From JAJNBA01 sp963842295 (GTDB lineage: Bacteria; Actinomycetota; UBA4738; HRBIN12): a stretch of 64,000 bases of DNA. The stretch lies in assembly GCA_963842295.1 (NCBI GenBank), contig CAWJFY010000007.1, positions 124,001 through 188,000 of the forward strand, given 5' to 3'. The notes beneath the pieces were generated by a model that had not been told where the DNA came from, ran no database searches, and saw only the letters and a program-made list of their open reading frames with translations. A program made the translations under genes and the position numbers. This document shows positions 56,586 through 64,000 of this stretch, piece after piece (within the stretch, counting starts at the first letter, position 1; every line of letters begins with the position of its first letter).

Positions 56586-57311
56586 ATGGACGGAGAGACG
56601 CAGTGCGGCGGCGCGGTAGCGGTCATCGCCCTTCTTGGGGTGGTGGCGGGCGGTTGCGGACTACTCGGTGAAGCGGGGTCGGGCGTCCTCGTCACGCGCC
56701 CGATCCAGGTTCCGGCCGGGATCGAGCGTGTCGAGATCGGCGACGCATTCCGCTCGACGATCCGTGTCGGGAAGGCGGCTCCCTCGGGAGAGATCACGAT
56801 CGACGACAACCTGCTCGACCGTCTCCGCGTCGAGGTCGACGGCGACACGATCAGGATCGACCTGGACGGGCGGGTTCGCGATGCGACGCTCCGCGCGGAC
56901 ATCGGCCTCGTCGGCCTCCGGAGTCTCGATGTCTCGGGAGCGAGCCAGGTACGCGTGGAGGGCCAAGTGACAGACGATCTGACGATCAACGCCTCCGGTG
57001 CGAGTGAGATCGAGATCGGCTCCGTCGAGCTCGATGAGCTTTTCCTCGATGCGAGCGGCGCGTCCCAGGTGTCGATCGAAGGGACGGCCGGGCACCTCCG
57101 CGCCGACGCCAGCGGCGCCAGCAACATCGCGTTGTTCGGGGTCGAGGCCGACGAGGCGGAGGTGGATGTCTCCGGCGCGAGCGAGGCGGAGCTCACCGTG
57201 CTCGGGCGGCTGGAGGCCCGTGCGTCAGGCGCATCGTCGGTCCGCTACCGCGGGGATCCCGACCGTGTCATCAGCGACGAGTCCGGCGCGAGCTCCGTGG
57301 AGCCAGCGTAG
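56586..57311 (+). CDS. GIN-domain (DUF2807) lipoprotein
   Basis: A 241-residue exported protein with lipobox VVAGGC at about residues 19-24. The mature part is a right-handed beta-helix of the GIN type with repeated SGAS turns (LDVSGASQV, INASGASEI, LDASGASQV, DASGASNI, DVSGASEA, ARASGASSV). The repeats stack about every 19 residues. A GGACGGAG ribosome site precedes the ATG. Such proteins are common in several phyla; the function is not known. Confidence 0.88.
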   Translation: MDGETQCGGAVAVIALLGVVAGGCGLLGEAGSGVLVTRPIQVPAGIERVEIGDAFRSTIRVGKAAPSGEITIDDNLLDRLRVEVDGDTIRIDLDGRVRDATLRADIGLVGLRSLDVSGASQVRVEGQVTDDLTINASGASEIEIGSVELDELFLDASGASQVSIEGTAGHLRADASGASNIALFGVEADEAEVDVSGASEAELTVLGRLEARASGASSVRYRGDPDRVISDESGASSVEPA

Positions 57312-57343
57312 AGGCCAACGCTCCATCCTCGATCACTCTGCGG

Positions 57344-58177
57344 TCAGCCCATCTCGCGGAGCGTGCGGAGCACGGCGGGGAGAACGGGATCGGATGAAGC
57401 CGTGTCCATCCCCAGGTGGTCCGTTCCCTCGATCGTGATGAACTCCGCGTTGGGGATCTCGGCGGCCGCACGCCGGGCCTGGTCGTGGAAGTCGACGTCC
57501 TCCTCGGCCGCACAGATGAGACATCGCACATCCCACGCGCCGAGGTTCTCGCTGACCGGCCCCTCAGCCATCGCAGAGCGCCACGCGGCGCGCATCGCTG
57601 CCGGATCACACGCGAGGTACTCGACCCGGATGGCCTCCGGGTAGCGCCCAACGATCGCCTCGAACGCCTCGACGAGCGCTCCCATCCCCCGCTCCTTCGA
57701 AGCGGCCAACGCCTCTCCCACGACGCGGGTCAGCGGGCCGTTCGGCTCGATCGCATAGGGCTGCTGCCCGATGATTACGAGCGAGCGGATCCGTGTGGGT
57801 GCGTGTTCGCCGATCCCGAAACAGAGCCTCCCGCCCCAGGAGATGCCGATGAAGTGCGAGCGGTCGATGCCCCGGTCATCGAGCACCGCCACGACATCCC
57901 CGACACGCAGCGACATCGCGTACGCACTCGCGTCGTGTGGCTTGTCGCTGCGACCGTGGCCTCGATGATCGACGAAGACGATCCGAAACTCATCGGCGGC
58001 GTCCTGCATCGCTCTTGCGATCGGAGCGTTCCGTACCTGGCCGATCGGATCGAGGAATCCTCCGAGGATCACAACCGGGATGCCATCACCGCCATCGTCC
58101 TCGAAGTACACCTGCATTCCGTCTAGGCCGTTCGTGACGTACGGCACGGAGACCCCCATCGGCTCGTCGCCCATCAT
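57344..58177 (-). CDS. Alpha/beta hydrolase
   Basis: A 277-residue soluble hydrolase. It has VVILGGFLDPIG near the N-terminus, the nucleophile elbow GISWGG with its serine, and the catalytic histidine in GTDHLGM. HRGHGRSD is the usual strand 4-loop. The start could be either of two adjacent ATGs (58177 or 58174). It is convergent with the GIN lipoprotein gene. Substrate unknown. Confidence 0.88.
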   Translation of the reverse strand: MMGDEPMGVSVPYVTNGLDGMQVYFEDDGGDGIPVVILGGFLDPIGQVRNAPIARAMQDAADEFRIVFVDHRGHGRSDKPHDASAYAMSLRVGDVVAVLDDRGIDRSHFIGISWGGRLCFGIGEHAPTRIRSLVIIGQQPYAIEPNGPLTRVVGEALAASKERGMGALVEAFEAIVGRYPEAIRVEYLACDPAAMRAAWRSAMAEGPVSENLGAWDVRCLICAAEEDVDFHDQARRAAAEIPNAEFITIEGTDHLGMDTASSDPVLPAVLRTLREMG

Positions 58178-58422
58178 GGCACCCGGCGAAAGGGCCAGTG
58201 TCCGACGCCCACGGGACGATCCGGCGAGGCTGTAGGGTGGAGTCGAACAGGCGACCGCCTGTGGTTCGCGAAGACGTCCGAGTCTGCGGCTGCACTCCCG
58301 CAACTCCATGCTCTCTCGCCTCACGGATCGACCGCGACAGCTGATCCGCTACCAGGTGCACTGGCACTGCCAGGCAACGCATGGAGCGGTGCGCGCATTG
58401 CGCGCGGAGGGGAGACACGATC

Positions 58423-59313
58423 ATGGCGGACATAAGGAACATGAACGGCCTCACCGGACCGGGGCGGGACCCGGCTCCGGGCGGGCCTGATCCGACCCGA
58501 CCGGACACGATCATCTTGATCCACGGACTCTGGATGACACCGCGGAGCTGGGAGAACTGGATCACGCACTACACGGCCCGCGGCTACAAGGTCCTCGCCC
58601 CGGCATATCCCGGACTCGGGGTCGAGGTCGAGGCCCTGCGCGAGGATCCGTCCCCGATCGAGGCGCTGTCCGTGCCTGCAACCGTCGAGAGCCTCGAGAC
58701 CCTGATCGGGGAGCTCGACCAGCAGCCGATCATCATGGGTCACTCGTTCGGCGGCGCGCTCACCCAGATCCTTCTGGACCGTGGTTTCGGCGCAGCGGGA
58801 GTGGCGATCGACTCGGTGCCTGCCGAGGGCATCAAGGTCGTCCCGCCTTCGCAGATCAGGGCAAGCTTCCCGGTGCTGAAGAACCCCGCCAACCGCCACC
58901 GTGCCGTCGGGTTCACCCCGGAGCAGTTCCACTACGCCTTCACCAACACGTTGAGCGAGGAAGAGTCCTTGGCGGCCTACGAGCGGTATCACGTTCCCGC
59001 ACCTGGCAGCTGGGTGTGGGGTGGAGTGCTCGCCAACTTCACACCGGGCCACCAGGACACCTACGTGGACTTCAAGAACGACGATCGCGCTCCGCTGCTG
59101 TTCATCGCAGGCGGAGAGGACAACATCATGCCTCCGTCGGTCAACGAGTCCAACGTGCATCACTACCGCAAGTCCCAAGCGGTCACCGACTACAAGGAGT
59201 TCCCGGGTCGCTCCCATTTCACGGTGGGACAGCAAGGCTGGGAGGAAGTCGCGGACTACGCCTTGGATTGGGCCAGGGAGCACGCCGCGCTCGCGCCGAG
59301 GCGGGCTGACTAG
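58423..59313 (+). CDS. Alpha/beta hydrolase (second)
   Basis: A 296-residue hydrolase with IILIHGLWMTPRSWENW, the nucleophile elbow GHSFGG and the histidine in GRSHFTVG. GGAGGGGAG precedes the ATG at 58423. It is divergent from the first hydrolase and not closely similar to it. Substrate unknown. Confidence 0.9.
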   Translation: MADIRNMNGLTGPGRDPAPGGPDPTRPDTIILIHGLWMTPRSWENWITHYTARGYKVLAPAYPGLGVEVEALREDPSPIEALSVPATVESLETLIGELDQQPIIMGHSFGGALTQILLDRGFGAAGVAIDSVPAEGIKVVPPSQIRASFPVLKNPANRHRAVGFTPEQFHYAFTNTLSEEESLAAYERYHVPAPGSWVWGGVLANFTPGHQDTYVDFKNDDRAPLLFIAGGEDNIMPPSVNESNVHHYRKSQAVTDYKEFPGRSHFTVGQQGWEEVADYALDWAREHAALAPRRAD

Positions 59314-59521
59314 AGGATACGTTCGGCCGCGGATGCACTTTGGGCGGTGGGGCGGCGTGGGCGCCTCACCGCCCCCTCTGTCCTCAACCCGCTTGCGCTG
59401 CGACGAGACGGAGAGACTGCTCGAACGCTGCCCGCTACAGAGTTGCCCGTATCGCCGTAGGAACCCGCCGCGCATGGGCCTGAGCTAGGCTCTCGCCCAC
59501 CGTCGAGGAAGGAACGGGCGC

Positions 59522-61153
59522 GTGGCCAAGGGCACCGCCGACATCGAACGAGCCCGCGACGCTGCGCACCGGGAATCTTGGGCGGAGGCGTACGAGGTGC
59601 TCAGCCTGCTCGACCTCTCCGACCTGGAGCCTCTGGACCTCGAAGCGTTCGCCGACGCCGCCTGGTGGCTCTCGAAGATCGAGGAGTCGATCGCCGTCCG
59701 CCAGCGCTCGTATGCCGGGTACTCGGCGAAGGGGAACGATGCCCAGGCGGCCGCCATGGCGGCGCGTCTCAGCGTCGAGCACTTCGTTCGCGGTGAGCCG
59801 GCGGTGGGAGCCGGCTGGCTGAGGAAGGCGCAGCGGCATGCTGCGGACGTGGCCGAGAGCCCCTTGCACGGATTCCTGCTCTTGGTGGATGCGACGGTCG
59901 CGCGGTTCAGCGGAGACAGCGGACGGGCGACGACGCTCGCGGATCGAGCCGCCGACATCGGACGACGATTCGGGGATCCAGACCTCTCGGCCATGGCGAT
60001 CCATACCCAGGGACTTCTCCTCATCTCAGCAGGGGACGTGACCAGCGGCGTGGCCCTCCTCGACGAGGCCATGACATCCGTCGTCTCCGGGGAGCTGAGC
60101 TCGTACTTCACCGGCATCGTGTACTGCAACGTCATCGGAGCCTGCCTGGAGCTGGCGGACGTCCGGCGCGCCGGTCAATGGAGCGAAGCGGCGCGGAACT
60201 GGTGCGAATCCCTGCCCCCCGAGTCGCCGTTCCCAGGGATGTGCCGCATCAACCGTGCGGAGGTGGAGAGGCTACGGGGTGCCTGGACGGAGGCCGAGGC
60301 CGAGGCGACCCGAGCCTCCGAGGAGCTGATGAGCTTCGATCCCATGGCGGCCGCTCAGGCCATCTACGAGACGGGTGAGATCCGTCGCCGGATCGGCAAC
60401 GACGCGGGAGCGGAGGAGTGCTTCACGCGTGCGCGTGAGATCGGGTTCGAACCGCAGCCCGGCCTGGCCCTCCTTCGCTTCGGGCAGGGGAAGCCCGACG
60501 CGGCGATGAAAGCCCTGCGGCTCGCGGCCGGCACCGGCACGCACAGCCGGCTCCAGCGCGCACGCCTCCTCACTGCGCAGGTGGATGTCGCGCTCGCGGT
60601 GTCGGATCTCGACACCGCGAGCGCCGCCACCGACCAGCTCAGAGCACTCGCGGACGAGACGGGAACGCCCGTGCTCGAGGCCACGGCAACGACCGCGCGC
60701 GGGTCGGTCGAACTGGCCCGTGAGGACATCACCGTTGCTGTCGAGAGCTTGCGTCGCGCCTGCGTGGCGTGGCGCGAGCTCCGGCTTCCCTACGAGGGGG
60801 CGCGCGCCCGGACGCTCTACGGCCTGGCCTTGCGCGCCGCCGGCGACGAAGACGACGCTCTCCTCGAGCTCCGCGCCGCCCTTTCCGCGTTCGAGCGCCT
60901 CGGCGCCGTCCCCGACGCTCGTAGCGTCGCCGGCATGGTGTCCCATGGAACGCCATTGCCCGGAGGGCTCACGGCGCGAGAGGCCGAGGTCCTGCGCCTC
61001 GTCGCCGCGGGCAAGACGAATCGGGATATCGCCGCCGAGCTCGTGATCAGCGAGCACACCGTCGCCCGGCACCTGCAGAACATGTTCGTGAAACTGGGGG
61101 TTTCGTCGCGTTCCGCAGCGACGGCCTTCGCGTTCGAACACAGCCTCGTCTGA
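59522..61153 (+). CDS. LuxR-family regulator with TPR-like sensor region
   Basis: A 543-residue protein. Residues 1 to about 470 are helical repeats (EAYEVLSLLDLSDLEPLDLE and many Ala/Leu/Arg helices, in the style of MalT/LuxR-type large regulators without the ATPase). The C-terminal HTH is at about 483-530: LTAREAEVLRLVAAGKTNRD and SEHTVARHLQNMFVKLGV. The GTG at 59522 fits the start of the repeats. It is upstream of the monooxygenase gene and could control it. Confidence 0.88.
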   Translation: MAKGTADIERARDAAHRESWAEAYEVLSLLDLSDLEPLDLEAFADAAWWLSKIEESIAVRQRSYAGYSAKGNDAQAAAMAARLSVEHFVRGEPAVGAGWLRKAQRHAADVAESPLHGFLLLVDATVARFSGDSGRATTLADRAADIGRRFGDPDLSAMAIHTQGLLLISAGDVTSGVALLDEAMTSVVSGELSSYFTGIVYCNVIGACLELADVRRAGQWSEAARNWCESLPPESPFPGMCRINRAEVERLRGAWTEAEAEATRASEELMSFDPMAAAQAIYETGEIRRRIGNDAGAEECFTRAREIGFEPQPGLALLRFGQGKPDAAMKALRLAAGTGTHSRLQRARLLTAQVDVALAVSDLDTASAATDQLRALADETGTPVLEATATTARGSVELAREDITVAVESLRRACVAWRELRLPYEGARARTLYGLALRAAGDEDDALLELRAALSAFERLGAVPDARSVAGMVSHGTPLPGGLTAREAEVLRLVAAGKTNRDIAAELVISEHTVARHLQNMFVKLGVSSRSAATAFAFEHSLV

Positions 61154-61272
61154 GCACGGCTCGATGGTCATTCTTCACCACGAGGCTCCTGAACCATCTT
61201 GGCTGGTTTCGGCGATGAGCTCACGCGATCCATTGCCTACCGTCCTCCCCGACCCGATCGAAGGAGGCAGAG

Positions 61273-62394
61273 ATGGACGGAACGGGCACTGAGCGGTTCG
61301 ACACCGTGATCATCGGCGGCGGCCAGGCAGGTCTCGCGACCGGCTACCACCTGAAGCGACGGAGCCTGCCGTTCATCATCCTGGATGCGCAGGAGCGCGT
61401 CGGCGACGCCTGGCGCACACGATGGGATTCGCTCCGCCTGTTCACGCCGGCCCGGTTCGACAAGCTCCCAGGCCTGCCGTTCCCAGCCCCGGCGTGGTCC
61501 TTCCCCACCAAGGATGAGATGGGCGACTATCTCGAGACGTACGCCCAGCTGTTCGACCTGCCCGTGCAAACCGGGGTCTCCGTGGATCGCCTCACGAGGG
61601 AGGGAGACCGCTACATCATCTCGGTCGGCGATCGCCGATTCGAAGCCGATCGGGTGGTCGTGTCGACCGGGGCGAACCGCGTCCCCAAGGTGCCAGGCTT
61701 CGCGTCCCAACTCGCTCCCCGTATCGTGCAGATGCACTCGAGCGATTACCGAAATCCAACGCAGCTACGGGACGGCGGCGTGCTCCTCGTAGGTGTGGGG
61801 AACTCGGGAGCCGAGATCGCATTCGAGCTGTCGCGGACCCGCCGGACCTGGCTGGCGGGCAAGGAGTCGGGGCAGATCCCCGTGCGTCATGGGACCATCC
61901 GGGCGCGGCTCGGGTTCCACGTCTTCCGCTTCGTCGGGCACCACGTTCTGACGCTCCGCACGCCGATCGGGCGAAGGGCGCTGCCAAAGCTCGACACGAA
62001 GGCGGCGCCGCTCATCCGCGTGAGGTCGAAGGAACTCGCCCGAGCAGGGGTCGAGCGAGTCCCCAGAGTGAGGGGCGTCCGAGATGGGCTGCCCGTCCTC
62101 GAGGATGGGCAGGTGCTCGAGGTGGAGAACGTGATCTGGTGCACAGGCTTCCGTCAGGACTTCCCCTGGATCGACATCCCCGGCTTCCCTGAGGACGGGC
62201 GGCCCGTGCACGTCCGCGGAGTGGTGCCGTCCGAGCCCGGTCTCTATTTCGTCGGACTCGTCGGTCAGTATTCGTTCTCGTCGGACGTGATTCCTGGCGC
62301 GGGAAGGGATGCTGCCTACATCGCAAGGCAGATCGCCACACGGGCGCCCAAAGGTCCGTTGGCGGCCGACATGCCGGCCGCGGCGTCATCCTGA
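61273..62394 (+). CDS. Flavin-containing monooxygenase-like oxidoreductase
   Basis: A 373-residue NAD(P)/FAD-binding protein. The FAD motif is VIIGGGQAGLATGYHL (about 12-27) and the NADP motif LLVGVGNSGAEIAFEL in the middle. The C-terminus has YSFSSDVIPGAGRDA. It resembles CzcO/FMO-type flavoproteins that oxidise small nucleophiles or ketones. A GAAGGAGG ribosome site precedes the ATG. The substrate is not known. Confidence 0.88.
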   Translation: MDGTGTERFDTVIIGGGQAGLATGYHLKRRSLPFIILDAQERVGDAWRTRWDSLRLFTPARFDKLPGLPFPAPAWSFPTKDEMGDYLETYAQLFDLPVQTGVSVDRLTREGDRYIISVGDRRFEADRVVVSTGANRVPKVPGFASQLAPRIVQMHSSDYRNPTQLRDGGVLLVGVGNSGAEIAFELSRTRRTWLAGKESGQIPVRHGTIRARLGFHVFRFVGHHVLTLRTPIGRRALPKLDTKAAPLIRVRSKELARAGVERVPRVRGVRDGLPVLEDGQVLEVENVIWCTGFRQDFPWIDIPGFPEDGRPVHVRGVVPSEPGLYFVGLVGQYSFSSDVIPGAGRDAAYIARQIATRAPKGPLAADMPAAASS

Positions 62395-62428
62395 CCCGCG
62401 ACGCGGCGATGTCCCTGGAGAGACGGCC

Positions 62429-63124
62429 GTGATCAGCACGCTGCCCATACCGCCGTGGAGGCACGAGGTCGTGGCGCATGAACGATGGACCGTGAGCGCT
62501 CCGCCTGCAGCGGAGATGGACGACCTGCTTGACGACACGAACGTCCGTCCCGGCGAGCGGATCCTGGAGGTCGATCTCGGCCCCCGCGCCACCGAAGGGT
62601 GGCGGCTACCGTTCACCGACGCCTCGTTCGACGAGGCCGTCTCCCGGCATGGGCTACAGCTCGTCGGGGATCGACGACGGGTCCTGTCCGAGATGCGGCG
62701 CGTGCTCGTCCCCGGTGGCCGGGTTGCCGTCTCCGTCTGGGGCAGGATCGACCGGAGCCCGGCGTTCGATGCGCTCGCCCATTCGCTCCAGCGGCGCATG
62801 GGCCCACGATCTTCGGACGCCGTCCATTGGCTCTTCTCGCTCTGCGACCCGGCAGACCTCCGCGCGATCCTCGCGGATGCGGATCTCGAACGCATCTGCG
62901 TACGAACCGCTTCTCGGACGAGCCGTCACGGATCGGTCGGCGAGTTCGTCCGATCGTTCGTTCCGACCTTTCCGGCGGCCTGGACACCGCCTGGGGCCTC
63001 CGACCCACGAGGGATCGTCGCCGATCTCGAGGAAACGCTCGGCCCGTGGATCGACGGAGACGGGCGGCTCTGGGTGACGAACGAGGTGGTCGTCGGCGTT
63101 GCGAGGCGCCAGTCGGATGACTAG
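62429..63124 (+). CDS. Methyltransferase-like protein lacking the SAM-binding loop
   Basis: A 231-residue protein whose middle and end match class I methyltransferases (LPFTDASFDEAVSRHGLQLV, EMRRVLVPGGRVAVSVWG, FSLCDPADLRAILADADLE). The motif I region is missing: ERILEVDLG passes directly to PRATEGWRLPFTDASFD, where about 45 residues with the GxGxG loop and the acidic residue should be. An in-frame internal deletion is the simplest reading. It may be inactive or have a new role. The GTG at 62429 has GGAGAG upstream. It overlaps the sensor kinase gene by 4 bp in convergent orientation. Confidence 0.7.
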   Translation: MISTLPIPPWRHEVVAHERWTVSAPPAAEMDDLLDDTNVRPGERILEVDLGPRATEGWRLPFTDASFDEAVSRHGLQLVGDRRRVLSEMRRVLVPGGRVAVSVWGRIDRSPAFDALAHSLQRRMGPRSSDAVHWLFSLCDPADLRAILADADLERICVRTASRTSRHGSVGEFVRSFVPTFPAAWTPPGASDPRGIVADLEETLGPWIDGDGRLWVTNEVVVGVARRQSDD

Positions 63125-64000
63125 ACGGCTTGGAGGCGCCGGGCATCGGCCGGCAGTTCGGTCACGTCGCCCGGGAGGGTGATCACGAATCGAGCTCCCC
63201 CATGCTCGCCGTCCTCCACGTGTGCCGTGCCGCCGTGCAGTTCGGAGAACTTCTTGACGAGCGAGAGCCCGATGCCGACACCCCGGCCGCCGGCGCCTGC
63301 GCCCTGATGGAACGGTTCGAAGAGCGATTCCTTGAGCTCGTCCGGGATCCCCGGACCCTCGTCCTCGATCACGAGGACCACGCCGTTGGATCGGCCTTCG
63401 ACTCGGATGTGCACGGCGGTGCCCGCGGGAGTGTGCCGTCGAGCGTTCACGAGGAGGTTCTCGATCACCCGCTCCACCTTGCCGGCGTCGACGTCGACGA
63501 GGACCTGCGAGGCCTCGACCCGGATCGGGTGGGATTCCATGCCCGGAAGCTCGCGGGCGATCCGACGCGCGAGCTCGCTCACGTCGGTCGGAGCGCGCTC
63601 GGGCTGGATGTGCCCGCGGTCGAGACGGTCGAGGTCCAAGAGGTCGTCGACCAGACGGTTCATCTTCTTCCCGCCCTGCTCGATCATGTCGAGCATCGTC
63701 GAGCGCTCGTCCTCCGTCAGTCCGATCTGCTCGGCTCGGTGCAGCGTCTGCACCGAGCCGAGGATCCCGGCGAGTGGGCCCTTCAGGTCGTGGGAAACGG
63801 CGTGCAGGAGCGTGTCTTTGACTTCGTTCAACTCACGGAGCCCCGACGTGACGGCGGCCTCCCGTTCGAGATGTGTCCACTGCGCGTCGATGATGCGGCG
63901 GAGGGTTCCGAGAAGCACCGCGATCGATAGGAACGCGGCGAAGCGGAAGATCGCGTTCCACCAGGGAAGCAGGTCGAACTGCGGATAGAGAAGATCGCTC
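63121..64000 (-). CDS. Sensor histidine kinase, 5' part beyond window
   Basis: At least 293 codons; the start is off the right edge. The visible N-terminus has a membrane segment (LLPWWNAIFRFAAFLSIAVL). The HisKA domain has AVSHDLKGPLAGIL with the phospho-histidine, and the HATPase_c has NLLVNARRHTP, DEGPGIPDELKESL and the G-box GVGIGLSLVKKFSELHGG. It is probably an orthodox membrane kinase; its response regulator would be further right. Confidence 0.92.
   Translation of the reverse strand, partial: SDLLYPQFDLLPWWNAIFRFAAFLSIAVLLGTLRRIIDAQWTHLEREAAVTSGLRELNEVKDTLLHAVSHDLKGPLAGILGSVQTLHRAEQIGLTEDERSTMLDMIEQGGKKMNRLVDDLLDLDRLDRGHIQPERAPTDVSELARRIARELPGMESHPIRVEASQVLVDVDAGKVERVIENLLVNARRHTPAGTAVHIRVEGRSNGVVLVIEDEGPGIPDELKESLFEPFHQGAGAGGRGVGIGLSLVKKFSELHGGTAHVEDGEHGGARFVITLPGDVTELPADARRLQAV

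Overview
The window is high-GC DNA of actinobacterial type, most likely a chromosome segment of an uncultured actinobacterium. The evidence is gene order: clpP-clpX, valS-folC-ndk, mreBCD-mrdA-rodA, an RNase E/G gene, rplU-rpmA-obgE and nadD all lie on the minus strand in the order familiar from actinobacterial chromosomes. A deazaflavin (F420)-type reductase family member, a class-E-like LAxTG sorting signal and frequent GTG starts agree with this. No 16S rRNA gene is present, so a class-level assignment is not supported.

Region by region. 1-13253: a minus-strand housekeeping block for cell shape (mreB, mreC, mreD, mrdA, rodA), RNase E/G with a long Arg/Gly-rich N-terminus, L21, L27, ObgE and NadD, with a plus-strand hybrid response-regulator/histidine-kinase gene in the middle. 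13329-17655: a complete plus-strand type II fatty-acid elongation cluster, fabD-fabH-fabG-acpP-fabF. 17673-27675: minus-strand beta-lactamase-like hydrolase, ndk, folC, valS, clpX, clpP and tig, interrupted by a small cyclic-nucleotide-binding protein. 27773-33100: metabolic and repair genes (hisN-like phosphatase, tag, azlCD, P1 peptidase, phzF-like) and a tRNA-Pro.

33227-38075 is an accessory region. A dispanin-like gene broken by an amber codon and a DUF2752-like gene broken by a frameshift precede a tRNA-Gly. A 3.3-kb element lies between two 186-bp direct repeats, each holding a full tRNA-Gly(TCC). It carries small ORFs (a Cys-cluster/PPYP-repeat protein, a Zn-finger protein, a secreted protein) and a tyrosine-integrase C-terminal remnant. 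Both of its ends carry three GCGGGAC-type heptamers at exact 11-bp spacing, which suggests integrase arm sites. Just outside, a foldable leader precedes a MerR-like gene.

38764-47794 holds tRNA-Arg, tRNA-His and tRNA-Lys, purK-purE, and two paralogous class-III aminotransferases on either side of an 11-residue-repeat wall protein and a membrane-anchored protein. The second aminotransferase has a perfect 18-bp palindrome at its start. 47760-53911 contains a 1177-residue cyclase/AAA/repeat protein, an ArsR-SRPBCC pair, an F420-type reductase and an L,D-transpeptidase. 54122-56430 is a second, strongly decayed element bounded by a 53-bp duplication of the 3' part of tRNA-Leu(TAG). 56586-64000 holds a GIN-domain lipoprotein, two alpha/beta hydrolases, a LuxR regulator, a flavin monooxygenase, a damaged methyltransferase and a sensor kinase that runs off the right edge.

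Features and boundaries come from reading the sequence and family motifs. No database searches were run.
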